The position numbers were made by a program, and so were the translations under genes. A stretch of DNA of 57,551 bases from Ferrithrix thermotolerans DSM 19514 (GTDB lineage Bacteria > Actinomycetota > Acidimicrobiia > Acidimicrobiales > Ilumatobacteraceae): the NCBI GenBank assembly GCA_945861025.1, contig CAMASN010000013.1, positions 1 to 57,551 on the forward strand, read 5' to 3'. Positions within the stretch are counted from its first letter, which is position 1. Every line of letters starts with the position of its first letter. Positions 20,317-28,861 of the stretch are shown here, piece after piece. The notes under the pieces were generated by a model. The model had not been told where the DNA came from, did not search any database, and saw only the letters and a list, made by a program, of their open reading frames with translations.

Positions 20317-20923
20317 CGACGAACTCGCCCAGCGCCTCACCTCCCTGCGGACCAAGCGCGGTCAAGCCCCCATAGCAAAGAGTGCAGCGCCTGCAGCAAG
20401 TCCATTTGCCCCGCCAGTGGCTGCCGCAATCGTGGCACCCGCGGGCATCGCTCCCGTTGCTCCAGTTGCTGTCGCTCCACCGACTCCCCCGCCGTCGGTA
20501 GTGATTCATCACACCGCACCGGCACCGAAGCCCCGCTTGAGGCGCCCGCACGCTGCTGCCGGTGCACGCATTGCGGCGAGCGGAATCGCTGCCTCGGCAG
20601 TGCTCGGGCTCACCGGTGTGATCGCCTCGGCGAACCGGCCCGAGATCACCATTGCCCGAGCCACCGCCGAGACGACCGTGCCCACAGTTGTCGCCGCACC
20701 AAACACCGAGACGATCCCAACGATTGTTGGCAACACGATTCCGGCGCCAGCTACGGCCGTGAGCCTGGCAATACCACCCGCCATAGCCCCAGCAGCCCCT
20801 GCGCCCGCGGCAACGTCAGCCCCAGCGGCTACGCCCGCACCAACGGCGCCGCCAGTAACCGCTGCACCTGCGCCACCCACCACGCCGAAGCCTCCGTCGA
20901 CGACGGCGCCAAGTAAGCCCTAG
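20306..20923 (+). CDS. Ala/Pro-rich single-span membrane protein
   Basis: Function is not recognised. The 205-residue product has an N-terminal region of about 85 residues rich in Ala and Pro, a basic patch (KPRLRRPH), a hydrophobic span (GIAASAVLGLTGVIASA) and a C-terminal Ala/Pro/Thr-rich tail of about 100 residues that should be outside. The start ATG at 20306 lies inside the end of the acidic protein gene. There is no LPXTG motif. Composition is low-complexity, so the protein probably acts as a tether or spacer rather than an enzyme. It is 5 nt upstream of apbE, so it belongs to the same transcript. Confidence 0.7.
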   Translation: MTTNDELAQRLTSLRTKRGQAPIAKSAAPAASPFAPPVAAAIVAPAGIAPVAPVAVAPPTPPPSVVIHHTAPAPKPRLRRPHAAAGARIAASGIAASAVLGLTGVIASANRPEITIARATAETTVPTVVAAPNTETIPTIVGNTIPAPATAVSLAIPPAIAPAAPAPAATSAPAATPAPTAPPVTAAPAPPTTPKPPSTTAPSKP

Positions 20924-20928
20924 GGACG

Positions 20929-21855
20929 ATGCCAACCGAAATCCCAGCTTCGGTTCAACGCAGCTTTCGAGTTATGGGATGTTCGTCCCATGTGGTCATT
21001 ACCGAAGGTACCGAACTGCTCGTAGATCAAGCCGAGCGTCGCTTGCGCGAGCTCGAGGGTCTGTGGAGTCGCTTTCTCGACAACAGCGACATCACCCGCG
21101 CCAATCAAGCAGCTGGTCTGCCGGTAACAGTGCACCCTGACACGTTGGCGATAATCCTGCGCTCAGTCGAGGCGTGGAAGCAGACTTCGGGCTGCTTCGA
21201 CATCACGGTGTTGCCAGCACTGGTTCATCACGGATACACGCACAGCGCGATTACCTCGACTGCGGCGCCACGGGTGAGCCAACAACTCATCGGCGTCAGC
21301 GGTTCCATCATTGTTGATATTGCAAATGCAACTGTCTGCGTGCCCGCCGGCGGCGCCATCGATCTCGGTGGCATCGCTAAAGGATTCGCTGCCGACATCG
21401 TCGCCGAAGAACTCATCGAGAGCGGCGCCCGCGGAGCACTCGTGAATGTGGGCGGTGACATCTGCGTTCTTGGCGAATCCTTCGATGGCGAAGGCTCCTG
21501 GCTGATCGGCATCGAAGACCCCGAATCACCCAGCGGCCACGTTGGCCGACTCGCTGTGCGACACGGCGGCGTAGCGACATCTGGAACAACAATCCGGCAC
21601 TGGACCGCGCCGACGGGTGAAAGCGCCCATCACCTCATCGATCCCAAAACTGCGCTGCCCGCCTCGACCAGTCTGCTAACGGCAACGGTAATCGCTGGCG
21701 ACGCAGCTACCGCTGAGGTGTTTGCCACGGCCGCAATGATGAGCGACGGACCCAGTGCAGTGGCGATGCTCGAACGGCGTGGCCTCGCAGGGCTTATGGT
21801 TGCCACAGACCTCACGATCTATAAGACAAAGACTCTGGAGGCCTTTCAGGCATGA
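20929..21855 (+). CDS. apbE: ApbE-family FAD:protein FMN transferase
   Basis: ApbE enzymes attach FMN covalently to Thr or Ser of partner redox proteins outside the membrane, using FAD and magnesium. The 308-residue product has the family blocks: ELEGLWSRFLDNSDITRAN near the N-terminus, AIDLGGIAKGFAADIVAEEL, LVNVGGDICVLG and HHLIDPKTALPAS, plus a late ATAEVFATAAM segment. There is no clear signal peptide or lipobox, so this copy may be cytoplasmic or poorly annotated at its N-terminus; the ATG at 20929 is 5 nt after the previous gene. The following membrane gene overlaps it by four bases (ATGA). I see no obvious FMN_bind domain in the neighbouring proteins, so its target is not evident. Confidence 0.92.
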   Translation: MPTEIPASVQRSFRVMGCSSHVVITEGTELLVDQAERRLRELEGLWSRFLDNSDITRANQAAGLPVTVHPDTLAIILRSVEAWKQTSGCFDITVLPALVHHGYTHSAITSTAAPRVSQQLIGVSGSIIVDIANATVCVPAGGAIDLGGIAKGFAADIVAEELIESGARGALVNVGGDICVLGESFDGEGSWLIGIEDPESPSGHVGRLAVRHGGVATSGTTIRHWTAPTGESAHHLIDPKTALPASTSLLTATVIAGDAATAEVFATAAMMSDGPSAVAMLERRGLAGLMVATDLTIYKTKTLEAFQA

Positions 21856-22439
21856 ACCCGCAAACATGGTGGTACCTCTCTCGAGGTAGCGGGATCGTGG
21901 CATGGGTGATGTTGGCTGCGACCCACCTCTGGGGCATCTTGCTCGTCACCCGAATGCTGAAACCCGTCGATCGACCGGCTTGGCTACTCGACCTTCACCG
22001 CTGGCTCGCAGCACTCACAGTGATCACAACCGGCGTGCATCTCGGCGGCCTCGTCGCCGACAACTACGTCCATTTTGGATGGCGAGAAATTGCCCTTCCG
22101 CAGGCGTGCCAAATCGAGTGCTGGCCGTCAGGCGGCTCAAAGGCAGCCGCGGTGACATGGGGTGTGATCGCGCTCTACATCATCGTCGTGGTTCAGGTGA
22201 GTTCGTTGATGATGCGCAAGCTGCCACGCAAGGCGTGGCACACGATTCACCTGTTTTCATACGTGTCGTTCCTTATGGCAACGGTGCACGCCGTCATGTC
22301 CGGCACCGACCGCGGCAACATAGTGTTCATCGCCGCCGTCAGTGCGATGACAGGTGGCATCGTTTTAGCGGGCGCAGGGCGCGCGCTGTACGCCAACGGT
22401 AAGTCAAAGATCAAACGCATAATGGCCAACTCGGCCTAG
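21852..22439 (+). CDS. Ferric-reductase-like haem b transmembrane protein
   Basis: This 195-residue product resembles the ferric reductase-like transmembrane domain family (cytochrome b561/YedZ-like fold). It has about five hydrophobic segments. Likely haem ligands are paired histidines: LDLHRWLAALTVITTGVH (13 residues between) in one helix, and TIHLFSYVSFLMATVH (12 between) in a later one. There is no attached FAD or NAD domain, so it must pass electrons to or from a separate flavoprotein, which fits with ApbE next door. The ATG overlaps the apbE stop by four bases, so translation is coupled. It converges on arfB with 15 nt between stops. Confidence 0.85.
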   Translation: MNPQTWWYLSRGSGIVAWVMLAATHLWGILLVTRMLKPVDRPAWLLDLHRWLAALTVITTGVHLGGLVADNYVHFGWREIALPQACQIECWPSGGSKAAAVTWGVIALYIIVVVQVSSLMMRKLPRKAWHTIHLFSYVSFLMATVHAVMSGTDRGNIVFIAAVSAMTGGIVLAGAGRALYANGKSKIKRIMANSA

Positions 22440-22454
22440 TTCAGCGCTGCCTTG

Positions 22455-22865
22455 TTACTCGTCGGCGCGCCAACTGCGGTTGGCTTTGCGCGTTGCTGTG
22501 TGTTTTTTTGCGGTGATGCGGCGCTCGACTGCGCCTTTGCCGGGCCGCGTTGGTCGGCGAGTGCGCTCGACCTTGGCGGCCCCATCGATGAGTTCGCACA
22601 GCCGCTCTACTGCTTCGGCTCGATTGCGCAGCTGTGATCGTTGTGTCGACGCCACCACTCGCACCTGCTCGCCCAGCTTGGCAATGACACGCTCCGAAAT
22701 GTGTTCAGGCAGTCCAGCTTGGGTGAGATCGCAGGTGAGTTCGGCTTTCGAATCGGTGGTGTTCACGTGCTGCCCGCCTGGCCCCGACGAGCGGGAGAAC
22801 TTCCACGAGAACGCGACCGGGTCGATGCGCCAACCTGCGGGCGTTACGTGATCGGTGGAGTCCAC
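22455..22865 (-). CDS. arfB: Peptidyl-tRNA hydrolase ArfB (ribosome rescue)
   Basis: ArfB/ICT1-type proteins enter the empty A site of stalled ribosomes and hydrolyse the peptidyl-tRNA. The 136-residue product has the catalytic GGQ motif in RSSGPGGQHVNTTDSKAEL and a basic C-terminal tail (RRITAKKHTATRKANRSW) that would sit in the mRNA channel. It lacks the codon-recognition domains of RF1/RF2, so it is not a truncated release factor. The start is a GTG at 22865 that lies inside a 15-bp inverted repeat. It is transcribed away from the phosphotransferase gene and converges on the ferric-reductase-like gene. Confidence 0.93.
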   Translation of the reverse strand: MDSTDHVTPAGWRIDPVAFSWKFSRSSGPGGQHVNTTDSKAELTCDLTQAGLPEHISERVIAKLGEQVRVVASTQRSQLRNRAEAVERLCELIDGAAKVERTRRPTRPGKGAVERRITAKKHTATRKANRSWRADE

Positions 22866-22867
22866 CG
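22853..22867. repeat. Palindrome over the arfB start codon
   Basis: CGGTGGA-G-TCCACCG has perfect 7-bp arms and a one-base centre. It spans the GTG start codon of arfB (22863-22865). It could be an operator or an RNA hairpin limiting initiation, or a chance palindrome. Confidence 0.35.
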
Positions 22868-22960
22868 CTCACCACCCCTTGCGCTGGGGACAGACTCACC
22901 ATTGCGAACCGGCGTCGACTTCACTTCGTCAAGGTACCAAGACCTGCTAAGCCTTGCGGG

Positions 22961-23869
22961 ATGGACCCCGAGATCGAAAGGATCGTTCGTCGCGTACCAG
23001 CATGGGCAACGGCCGATCTCACGATGCATCCGCTCACCGGCGGCATCACCAACCGCAACTTCGTGGTGGTGGTAAACGACGATGAATTCGTCGTCAGAAT
23101 TCCTGGCGAGCGCACCGAGTTACTGGGCATCAACCGCCGTTGCGAAGCCGAAGCATCGCAACGAGCCAGCGAGCTTGGGCTGGGTCCGCCGGTACTTGGC
23201 GAGCTTCCCGGAATCGGCACCCAGATCACTCAACTCATGCCGGGGCACCACCTCGAGAGCGACGCGTTCATCGAGCGACTCGAAGACATCGTGACGATTA
23301 TCAAGACCTTCCACACCAGCGGGCCTCTCAGTGGAGCTTTCCCGATCCATCGCGTCGTCGAATGGCACGCACGCGACGCTGCGAGTCACGGCATCATGCC
23401 GCCCGCCGCCTATGAACGTCTCCATCAACAGAGCCGTCACATCGAAAACGCGTTCGCTGCAACGCCAGTGCCATCTGCGCCATGCCATAACGACCTGCTG
23501 CCCGGCAACATGCTGTTTGGGGCCGAGCGCGTTTGGTTGCTCGATTACGAATACGCGGGCATGAACGATGCCTTCTTTGACCTCGCCAACCTCAGCGTGA
23601 ACTGCCAACTCACCCCATCGGCCGATGCCAAACTGCTCACGCTGTACTTTGGTGCTGTCACCGAAGTGCGCTGGGCGCGGCTACAACTCATGAAAGTAAT
23701 GAGCGAGTTCCGCGAGGGGATGTGGGCCGTGGTGCAGCAAGCAATCAGCACCCTCGACACCGACTTTGTTGCATACGCCAACGAACGACTCAGCAACTGC
23801 GAACGCCTCGCATCGGTTGATGACTTCGGCATGTGGGTGACCGATGCTCGCGGCGATCCACGGGTCTAG
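22961..23869 (+). CDS. Choline/ethanolamine kinase-like phosphotransferase (APH fold)
   Basis: The 302-residue product belongs to the APH/choline kinase superfamily, which transfers phosphate from ATP to small hydroxyl compounds. The catalytic loop CHNDLLPGNMLF (His-x-Asp with the metal-binding Asn) and the metal-binding LLDYEYAGMNDAFFDLANL are both present, as is the N-terminal GGITNRNFVV nucleotide-loop region. The DYEYAG context is common in choline and ethanolamine kinases. The substrate is inferred, not proven; an aminoglycoside or thiamine-type substrate is possible. The next gene, a methylated-amine flavoprotein, starts 11 nt downstream, so they probably form an operon concerned with choline-derived compounds. 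ATG at 22961. Confidence 0.85.
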   Translation: MDPEIERIVRRVPAWATADLTMHPLTGGITNRNFVVVVNDDEFVVRIPGERTELLGINRRCEAEASQRASELGLGPPVLGELPGIGTQITQLMPGHHLESDAFIERLEDIVTIIKTFHTSGPLSGAFPIHRVVEWHARDAASHGIMPPAAYERLHQQSRHIENAFAATPVPSAPCHNDLLPGNMLFGAERVWLLDYEYAGMNDAFFDLANLSVNCQLTPSADAKLLTLYFGAVTEVRWARLQLMKVMSEFREGMWAVVQQAISTLDTDFVAYANERLSNCERLASVDDFGMWVTDARGDPRV

Positions 23870-23880
23870 ATTCTGGTCCC

Positions 23881-26307
23881 ATGCGAACTCATGCGAGGGC
23901 AGTCATCATCGGCGGAGGAGTTGGCGGCGCAAGCATCGCCTATCACCTCACCCTGCTTGGTTGGAACGACATTGTGTTGGTCGATCGAGACCAACTCACC
24001 AGTGGTTCCACCTTTCATTCGGCAGGCCTTGTCGGCCAACTCCGAAGCAGCGTCACGCTGACCAAGATGATGATGTACGGCGCCGAGCTGTACCGCCATC
24101 TTTCTGAGGAGACCGGACACCATGTCGGCTGGCACGAGGTTGGCTCGTTGCGCCTTGCCTCGACACCCGAGCGGCTTGAAGAGCTTCGGCGCCAAGCCGG
24201 ATGGGCCAAGACTTTCGGCTTGCCGCTCGACCTCATCAGCACGCACGAGGCGCTCGAACGTTTCCACGGTTTGTTCGATCCCACCGATGTGCTCGGCGCG
24301 GTCTGGCTGCCCACCGACGGGTGGCTCAACCCCAGCGACCTCACGATGGCGCTCGCTGCCGGCGCGCGCAGCCGCGGCGCCGAGATTCAGACCATGACTC
24401 GAGTGCTCTCGATCGGCGTCGAAGAAGTGGGCGGCCGCAAACGCGTCACCCACGTAGAGACCGACAAGGGTCGCATCACATGCGACGTGGTTGTGAACGC
24501 AGGCGGCATGTACGCGCACGAGATCGGCCGCATGGCTGGGGTCAACGTACCCATCGTGCCGATGGCACACCAGTACGCGATCACACGACCCAAGGTCACC
24601 GTTCCCAGTGACCTACCAACAATGCGCGACCCGGATCGATTGGTGTACTTCCGCGAAGAAGTGGGCGGAATGATCATGGGCGGTTACGAGCGCAATCCCG
24701 ATCCGTGGTGTCTCGACGGAAACATCCCACCCACCTTCAACAACACGTTGCTCACCCCCGACTGGGACCGCTTCTTGCCGCTCACCGAGGCCGCACAAAC
24801 GTTGGTGCCCTGCATGGAAGACGCCGACGTGCACCAGCTCATCAACGGGCCCGAGGCCTTTACACCCGATGGCGAATTCATTCTGGGCGAGAGCGAAGTC
24901 GACGGGTTCTTCGTGGCCGCCGGATTCTGCGCACACGGCATCGCTGGCGCAGGCGGCAACGGCAAAGTGATGGCCGAGTGGATCATTGGTGGCGAGCCGC
25001 CAATGGATCTGTGGAAGATGGACATCCGGCGCTTCGGACCGCAATACCGATCACGTCAGTTCAGCCTCGAGCGCACCCACGAGGTGTACAGCACCTACTA
25101 CGACATCGTGTATCCCAACCACGAACGACAGGCCACCCGTCCGCTTCGAGTTCCACCTGCGTACGCGCGCCACATTGCGCTCAACGCCGAGTTCGGTGAG
25201 AAGAGCGGCTGGGAGCGAGTCAACTGGTACAACTCGAACGAGGACAAAACGCACGAGCTGCTGCGGCCGCGCGGCTGGGCGGGCCAGCACTGGTCCACCG
25301 CCATCGTCACCGAGCATCTCGCCACTCGCACCGCCGCTGGGTTGTTCGATGAATCATCGTTCGCCAAGATCGAAGTTTCGGGCACTGGTGCTGCGGCGTT
25401 CCTGCAACACATGTGCACGAACAACGTGAACAAGAAACCTGGCTCGATCACCTACACCCAGATGCTCAACAGCAAGGGCGGCATCGAGTGCGACTTCACG
25501 GTCACGCGTCTCGAAGCCGAGCGCTTCCTCATCGTCACCGGCACAGCGTTTGGTCGCCACGATCTCTCGTGGATCACTTCGCACGCACCAACCGACGGCT
25601 CAGTCGCGGTACGAGACATCACGTCGTCGATGGCTTGCTTCGGCCTCTGGGGACCCAAGGCACGCGAGATCTTGTCGTCGATTACTGCTGATGACCTTTC
25701 GTTTGGCTACATGCAAGCTCGCTTCGTCACCGTGGGCGATGTGCCGTGCTGGGCATTGCGGGTCACCTACGTCGGCGAGACCGGTTGGGAGTTGTACCCC
25801 ACGACCGAGCTCGGGCTTCGGCTGTGGGACACCGTGATCAACGCAGGCGCGCCGCACGGCCTTGTGCCCGGCGGATACCGAGCCATCGATTCGATGCGAC
25901 TCGAAAAGGGATACCGGGCGTGGGGCAGCGACATCACCAGCGAAACCGATCCGTATTCGTCGGGACTTGGGTTCGCAGTGCGCACCGACAAAGACTTTGT
26001 GGGGCGATCGGCGTTACCCGCTATCGAAGGCACCGACCAGCGCCTGTGTTGTCTGGTGCTGTCCGATCCGCGCTCGGTTGCCTTAGGCAACGAGCCAGTT
26101 TCGCTGGCCAACGGCGAGATCGTGGGTCGCGTCTCAAGCGGCGGCCTCGGCTATTCGCTCAACGCATCAATCGCCTACGCATGGCTGCCAGTGGGTGCCT
26201 CGGCGCCAGGCACCGCTGTGTCGGTTGAAGTTTTTGGCGAAAGCGTGCCGGCCGAGGTGCGCGCCGACCCGCTGTATGACCCAACGGGTGCGCGCTTGCG
26301 CGGCTGA
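23881..26307 (+). CDS. Dimethylglycine/sarcosine dehydrogenase-like flavoprotein (DAO + GcvT)
   Basis: The 808-residue product joins an N-terminal FAD-dependent DAO domain (about 1-400) to a C-terminal GcvT-like tetrahydrofolate-binding domain (about 430-800). Enzymes of this design oxidatively demethylate dimethylglycine or sarcosine and pass the methyl carbon to folate. The dinucleotide fold is seen in AVIIGGGVGGASIAYHL. The covalent-FAD histidine of the family is probably the His in SGSTFHSAGL. The GcvT part shows CTNNVNKKPGSITYTQMLN, then YVGETGWELYP and DSMRLEKGYRAWGSDI. The ATG at 23881 is chosen because the Rossmann motif begins a few residues later; earlier in-frame codons overlap the kinase gene. 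Exact substrate is uncertain. Confidence 0.9.
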   Translation: MRTHARAVIIGGGVGGASIAYHLTLLGWNDIVLVDRDQLTSGSTFHSAGLVGQLRSSVTLTKMMMYGAELYRHLSEETGHHVGWHEVGSLRLASTPERLEELRRQAGWAKTFGLPLDLISTHEALERFHGLFDPTDVLGAVWLPTDGWLNPSDLTMALAAGARSRGAEIQTMTRVLSIGVEEVGGRKRVTHVETDKGRITCDVVVNAGGMYAHEIGRMAGVNVPIVPMAHQYAITRPKVTVPSDLPTMRDPDRLVYFREEVGGMIMGGYERNPDPWCLDGNIPPTFNNTLLTPDWDRFLPLTEAAQTLVPCMEDADVHQLINGPEAFTPDGEFILGESEVDGFFVAAGFCAHGIAGAGGNGKVMAEWIIGGEPPMDLWKMDIRRFGPQYRSRQFSLERTHEVYSTYYDIVYPNHERQATRPLRVPPAYARHIALNAEFGEKSGWERVNWYNSNEDKTHELLRPRGWAGQHWSTAIVTEHLATRTAAGLFDESSFAKIEVSGTGAAAFLQHMCTNNVNKKPGSITYTQMLNSKGGIECDFTVTRLEAERFLIVTGTAFGRHDLSWITSHAPTDGSVAVRDITSSMACFGLWGPKAREILSSITADDLSFGYMQARFVTVGDVPCWALRVTYVGETGWELYPTTELGLRLWDTVINAGAPHGLVPGGYRAIDSMRLEKGYRAWGSDITSETDPYSSGLGFAVRTDKDFVGRSALPAIEGTDQRLCCLVLSDPRSVALGNEPVSLANGEIVGRVSSGGLGYSLNASIAYAWLPVGASAPGTAVSVEVFGESVPAEVRADPLYDPTGARLRG

Positions 26308-26343
26308 CCGCTACGACAAGCAACGAAACAATTCTGGATAACA

Positions 26344-26371
26344 AACGGCCGGCTCCGAAGAGCCGACCGTT
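26344..26371 (-). terminator. UUCG-tetraloop hairpin after the permease gene
   Basis: A 12-bp stem (26344-26355 with 26360-26371) closes a CGAA loop, which reads UUCG in the minus-strand transcript. The single mismatch on the plus strand becomes a G-U pair on the minus strand, so the minus-strand RNA is fully paired. It lies 24 nt after the permease stop and 36 nt after the flavoprotein stop, so it could stop transcripts from both sides, with better pairing for the permease. Confidence 0.75.
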
Positions 26372-26395
26372 GCCATGTCAGAAGTTGAGTAGCGA

Positions 26396-28045
26396 TTACA
26401 GCGTGCCGTGCTCAAGTGCATCGAGCTCGTGCTCGATAGCTCGCAGTTCTTCTGGCGTGCCCTGCACCTTGGGCCCCGTAAACCACTTTCTGCCCGAGAA
26501 CGCCCAGTACAGCGTGATCACGATGACGCTACCGATGATGAGCGGCGCCGTGAAGTTGACGTTGTTCTGTTTGAAGAAGCCCGACTCTGTGCCGTCGGCA
26601 TTCAAGATGGCGTTGTCATTGCCCCAGAATTTCCAGAACGGCCAGAACAAGGGGGCGAAGAACAGGATCGTGATGCACCCAATCCAGATCAATGATGTCC
26701 ACCCAACGAGCTTGTGCTTGCCCTTGAGATTCCACGGCCCCGTCTGGAAGTCGGGGTTCGTGAGGCGAAGGTAGATCGGAATGGCATACGCGATGTAGAG
26801 CCCGATCACGCAGATACCGGTCATTGCAAAGAACGCCGTTGAGTAGCCGCCCTTTTGGTACAGCGACAAAGCTCCAACGATCGCCGAGAGTCCAACACCG
26901 AGCCAGATCGAGTTCGTTGGTGTACGAGTCTTCGGATTGATCTTGTGCCAATACTTTGAGCCAGGCAGCGCGCCGTCACGGCTAAAGGCATAGATCATGC
27001 GGCTGTTCGCTGTGACCGAGGCCATGCCACAGAAGAACTGGGCCACGATTGCAATGAGCACAAGCAGTTTCGCTGTGGCATCGCCGACAGCACTCGACAA
27101 CAAGCGCGGCGCGGCATTCACAAGGAAGGTGTCGTTGCCCCCGCCGAACGCGATGGCCGCGTAGGCGTCGGGGTCCTTTGGCAACACCTTGTTCATCGCC
27201 AAGTTGAGCAAGAAACCGGCGATCGCCGAAATGTAGATAGCGCGCACGATTGCCTTTGGAGCCTCGGTGCGGGCGCCAACGGTTTCTTCACTGACGTGCG
27301 CCGATGCATCGAACCCAGTAATGGTGTACTGCGCCAACAACAGGCCAAGAGCAAAGAGATAGATCGTGACGAACGTGCCGCCGGTCCAGCCCGTGAGACC
27401 AGGAGGAGCCGAATCAAACAGGTGGCCCAAACCGCGTTGGCCGGGCTTGCTCGAAAACATCAACACGCCGAAGATGACTGCTACGCCGACGACGTGCCAC
27501 CACACGCTGACGTCGCCGAGTATCTTCACCAGTTTCACGCCGACAATGTTGAGCAAAGCGTGCGCCAACAGCACCAAGATGTAGATGCCAAAGACCGTCC
27601 AAGCGGTGAGCTTGAAGGTGTCGTCGAACATGCGCACGAAGTAACCGATGAAGATTGCAAGCGCGTAGTCGACGCTTGCGATAACACCGATCTGGCCGAG
27701 CAGGTTGAACCAGCCCGTATACCAAGCCCAGCGCGGGCCGTTCTTTCGGGCGAGTTTCGCAGACCAGTAATACAGCCCGCCCGCTGTTGGATACGCGGAG
27801 CAGATCTCACCCATTGACATGCCCACAAGAAGGGCAAAGAAACCAACGACGACCCAGCCGACCATGATGACCCGTGGGCCGCCCGTGACCATGCCAAGCC
27901 AATAGCTCGTCATGCCTCCGGCGAGAATCGAAATGATCGAGAAACTGATTGCAAAGTTGCTAAATCCACCAAGGCCACGGCGCAACTCTTGCGCGTAACC
28001 CAGATCGTGTAGATGATCACGGTCCTTGTCAACGGTATCTGACAT
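26396..28045 (-). CDS. APC-superfamily amino acid/amine permease
   Basis: This is a secondary transporter of about 12 membrane helices (549 residues). The first helices have FSNFAISFSIISILAGGMTS and the strongly conserved EICSAYPTAGGLYYWSAKLA, a pattern typical of the amino acid/choline transporter branch of the APC superfamily (GABA, choline or basic amino acids). The start ATG at 28045 is preceded by GGGAGG at 8 nt spacing, which favours it over the GTG at 28054 that lies within the spacer. It is 117 nt downstream of the glutamine amidotransferase gene on the same strand. Neighbours suggest import of choline-, glycine- or polyamine-related compounds, but the substrate cannot be read from the sequence. 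Confidence 0.9.
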   Translation of the reverse strand: MSDTVDKDRDHLHDLGYAQELRRGLGGFSNFAISFSIISILAGGMTSYWLGMVTGGPRVIMVGWVVVGFFALLVGMSMGEICSAYPTAGGLYYWSAKLARKNGPRWAWYTGWFNLLGQIGVIASVDYALAIFIGYFVRMFDDTFKLTAWTVFGIYILVLLAHALLNIVGVKLVKILGDVSVWWHVVGVAVIFGVLMFSSKPGQRGLGHLFDSAPPGLTGWTGGTFVTIYLFALGLLLAQYTITGFDASAHVSEETVGARTEAPKAIVRAIYISAIAGFLLNLAMNKVLPKDPDAYAAIAFGGGNDTFLVNAAPRLLSSAVGDATAKLLVLIAIVAQFFCGMASVTANSRMIYAFSRDGALPGSKYWHKINPKTRTPTNSIWLGVGLSAIVGALSLYQKGGYSTAFFAMTGICVIGLYIAYAIPIYLRLTNPDFQTGPWNLKGKHKLVGWTSLIWIGCITILFFAPLFWPFWKFWGNDNAILNADGTESGFFKQNNVNFTAPLIIGSVIVITLYWAFSGRKWFTGPKVQGTPEELRAIEHELDALEHGTL

Positions 28046-28088
28046 CTGCCACACCTCCCTACTGCCGCCCCCGAGAACGGCCAGTAAC

Positions 28089-28138
28089 GCAAGGTCTAAC
28101 AGGCGCGATACCCGCGAATGTGCGACCCTTGCGCGCCT
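28089..28138 (-). promoter_or_regulatory. Interleaved inverted repeats in the permease leader
   Basis: Two inverted repeats are interleaved in the order A-B-A'-B': GCAAGGTC (28089-28096) with GACCCTTGC (28124-28132, one extra C), and AGGCGCG (28101-28107) with CGCGCCT (28132-28138). In RNA from the minus strand this could form a pseudoknot or two mutually exclusive hairpins, 44 to 93 nt before the permease start. It does not match a riboswitch I recognise. It may be a leader regulatory structure or chance in GC-rich sequence. Confidence 0.35.
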
Positions 28139-28162
28139 CTGACGGACACTGGCGGCCGCTGG

Positions 28163-28840
28163 TCAGCTACCGGATACGTGCTCGACGTACCAGTCGACAA
28201 TGCGGCTCGCATTGGGACGGCTCGTCAACACGTTGTGCGCCGTCTCGGCACGAAGATCAGCGACATCAATGCCCTGCGCGCGTAACTCGTCGCCACCCTT
28301 GCCGCTTGACCATCTGGCAATGATCGAGTCGTTTGCTTCTGGATGAAACTGCGTGGCAAAGCTGCGGCCGAGCAGGAACGCCTGCGGTGCACGAGGCGAC
28401 TGAGCCAATTCTTCGGCGCCTGGCGGCACGGTGAGCACGTCGTAATGCCACTGCATCCACGGACCCGGAGCCATCACGTCAGGAAGCGTGCTCACGACAT
28501 CGTCGTGCCAGCCAACCTCGGGTTCGGAGGCACGAACAACCGTGCCGCCAAAAGCAGCCGCCATCGACTGCGCTCCGAAACAGATGCCATACACCGGCAC
28601 ACCGCGATCGTGCGCTATTCGAATGAGCGCGAGCTCTGCGGCAACTTCGTCGGCGACATGCGGCCAGTAAACGCTCCAGTCGCTGCCAAGCAAAACCACT
28701 TGATCGATGGCATCGAGCGTCGGCCACTCGCGGGGACGCTCGCGATGACACTCAGAAAAAGAGTAACCGTGGTGACGAAATCGTTCGCCTGTGAACCCGG
28801 GATCGCAATCGTTGGAGTTGGCAAGAAGCAGCGCGCGCAC
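28163..28840 (-). CDS. Class I glutamine amidotransferase-like protein
   Basis: The 225-residue product has the class I amidotransferase fold used to release ammonia from glutamine. The catalytic cysteine is in VPVYGICFGAQSMAAAFGG and the His-Glu pair is in FATQFHPEAND. It stands alone, without a synthetase domain, so it resembles the GMP-synthase-like glutamine amidotransferases found as single genes near amine metabolism. Some members hydrolyse gamma-glutamyl compounds instead. The start ATG at 28840 gives MRALLLANSNDCD and is only 21 nt from the divergent threonine ammonia-lyase start. It is upstream of the permease on the same strand and may be co-transcribed with it. Confidence 0.87.
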   Translation of the reverse strand: MRALLLANSNDCDPGFTGERFRHHGYSFSECHRERPREWPTLDAIDQVVLLGSDWSVYWPHVADEVAAELALIRIAHDRGVPVYGICFGAQSMAAAFGGTVVRASEPEVGWHDDVVSTLPDVMAPGPWMQWHYDVLTVPPGAEELAQSPRAPQAFLLGRSFATQFHPEANDSIIARWSSGKGGDELRAQGIDVADLRAETAHNVLTSRPNASRIVDWYVEHVSGS

Positions 28841-28861
28841 GGTTGTACCGTAGGCGACATC

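Noticed and set aside
22853-22867. 15-bp palindrome over the arfB start as a definite regulatory element
   Set aside because: Perfect arms but short, and partly constrained by coding sequence. It is kept as a low-confidence repeat only.
28343-28861. N-terminal extension of threonine ammonia-lyase
   Set aside because: The extra 173 codons are antisense to the amidotransferase gene, and the family's N-terminus begins at 28862.
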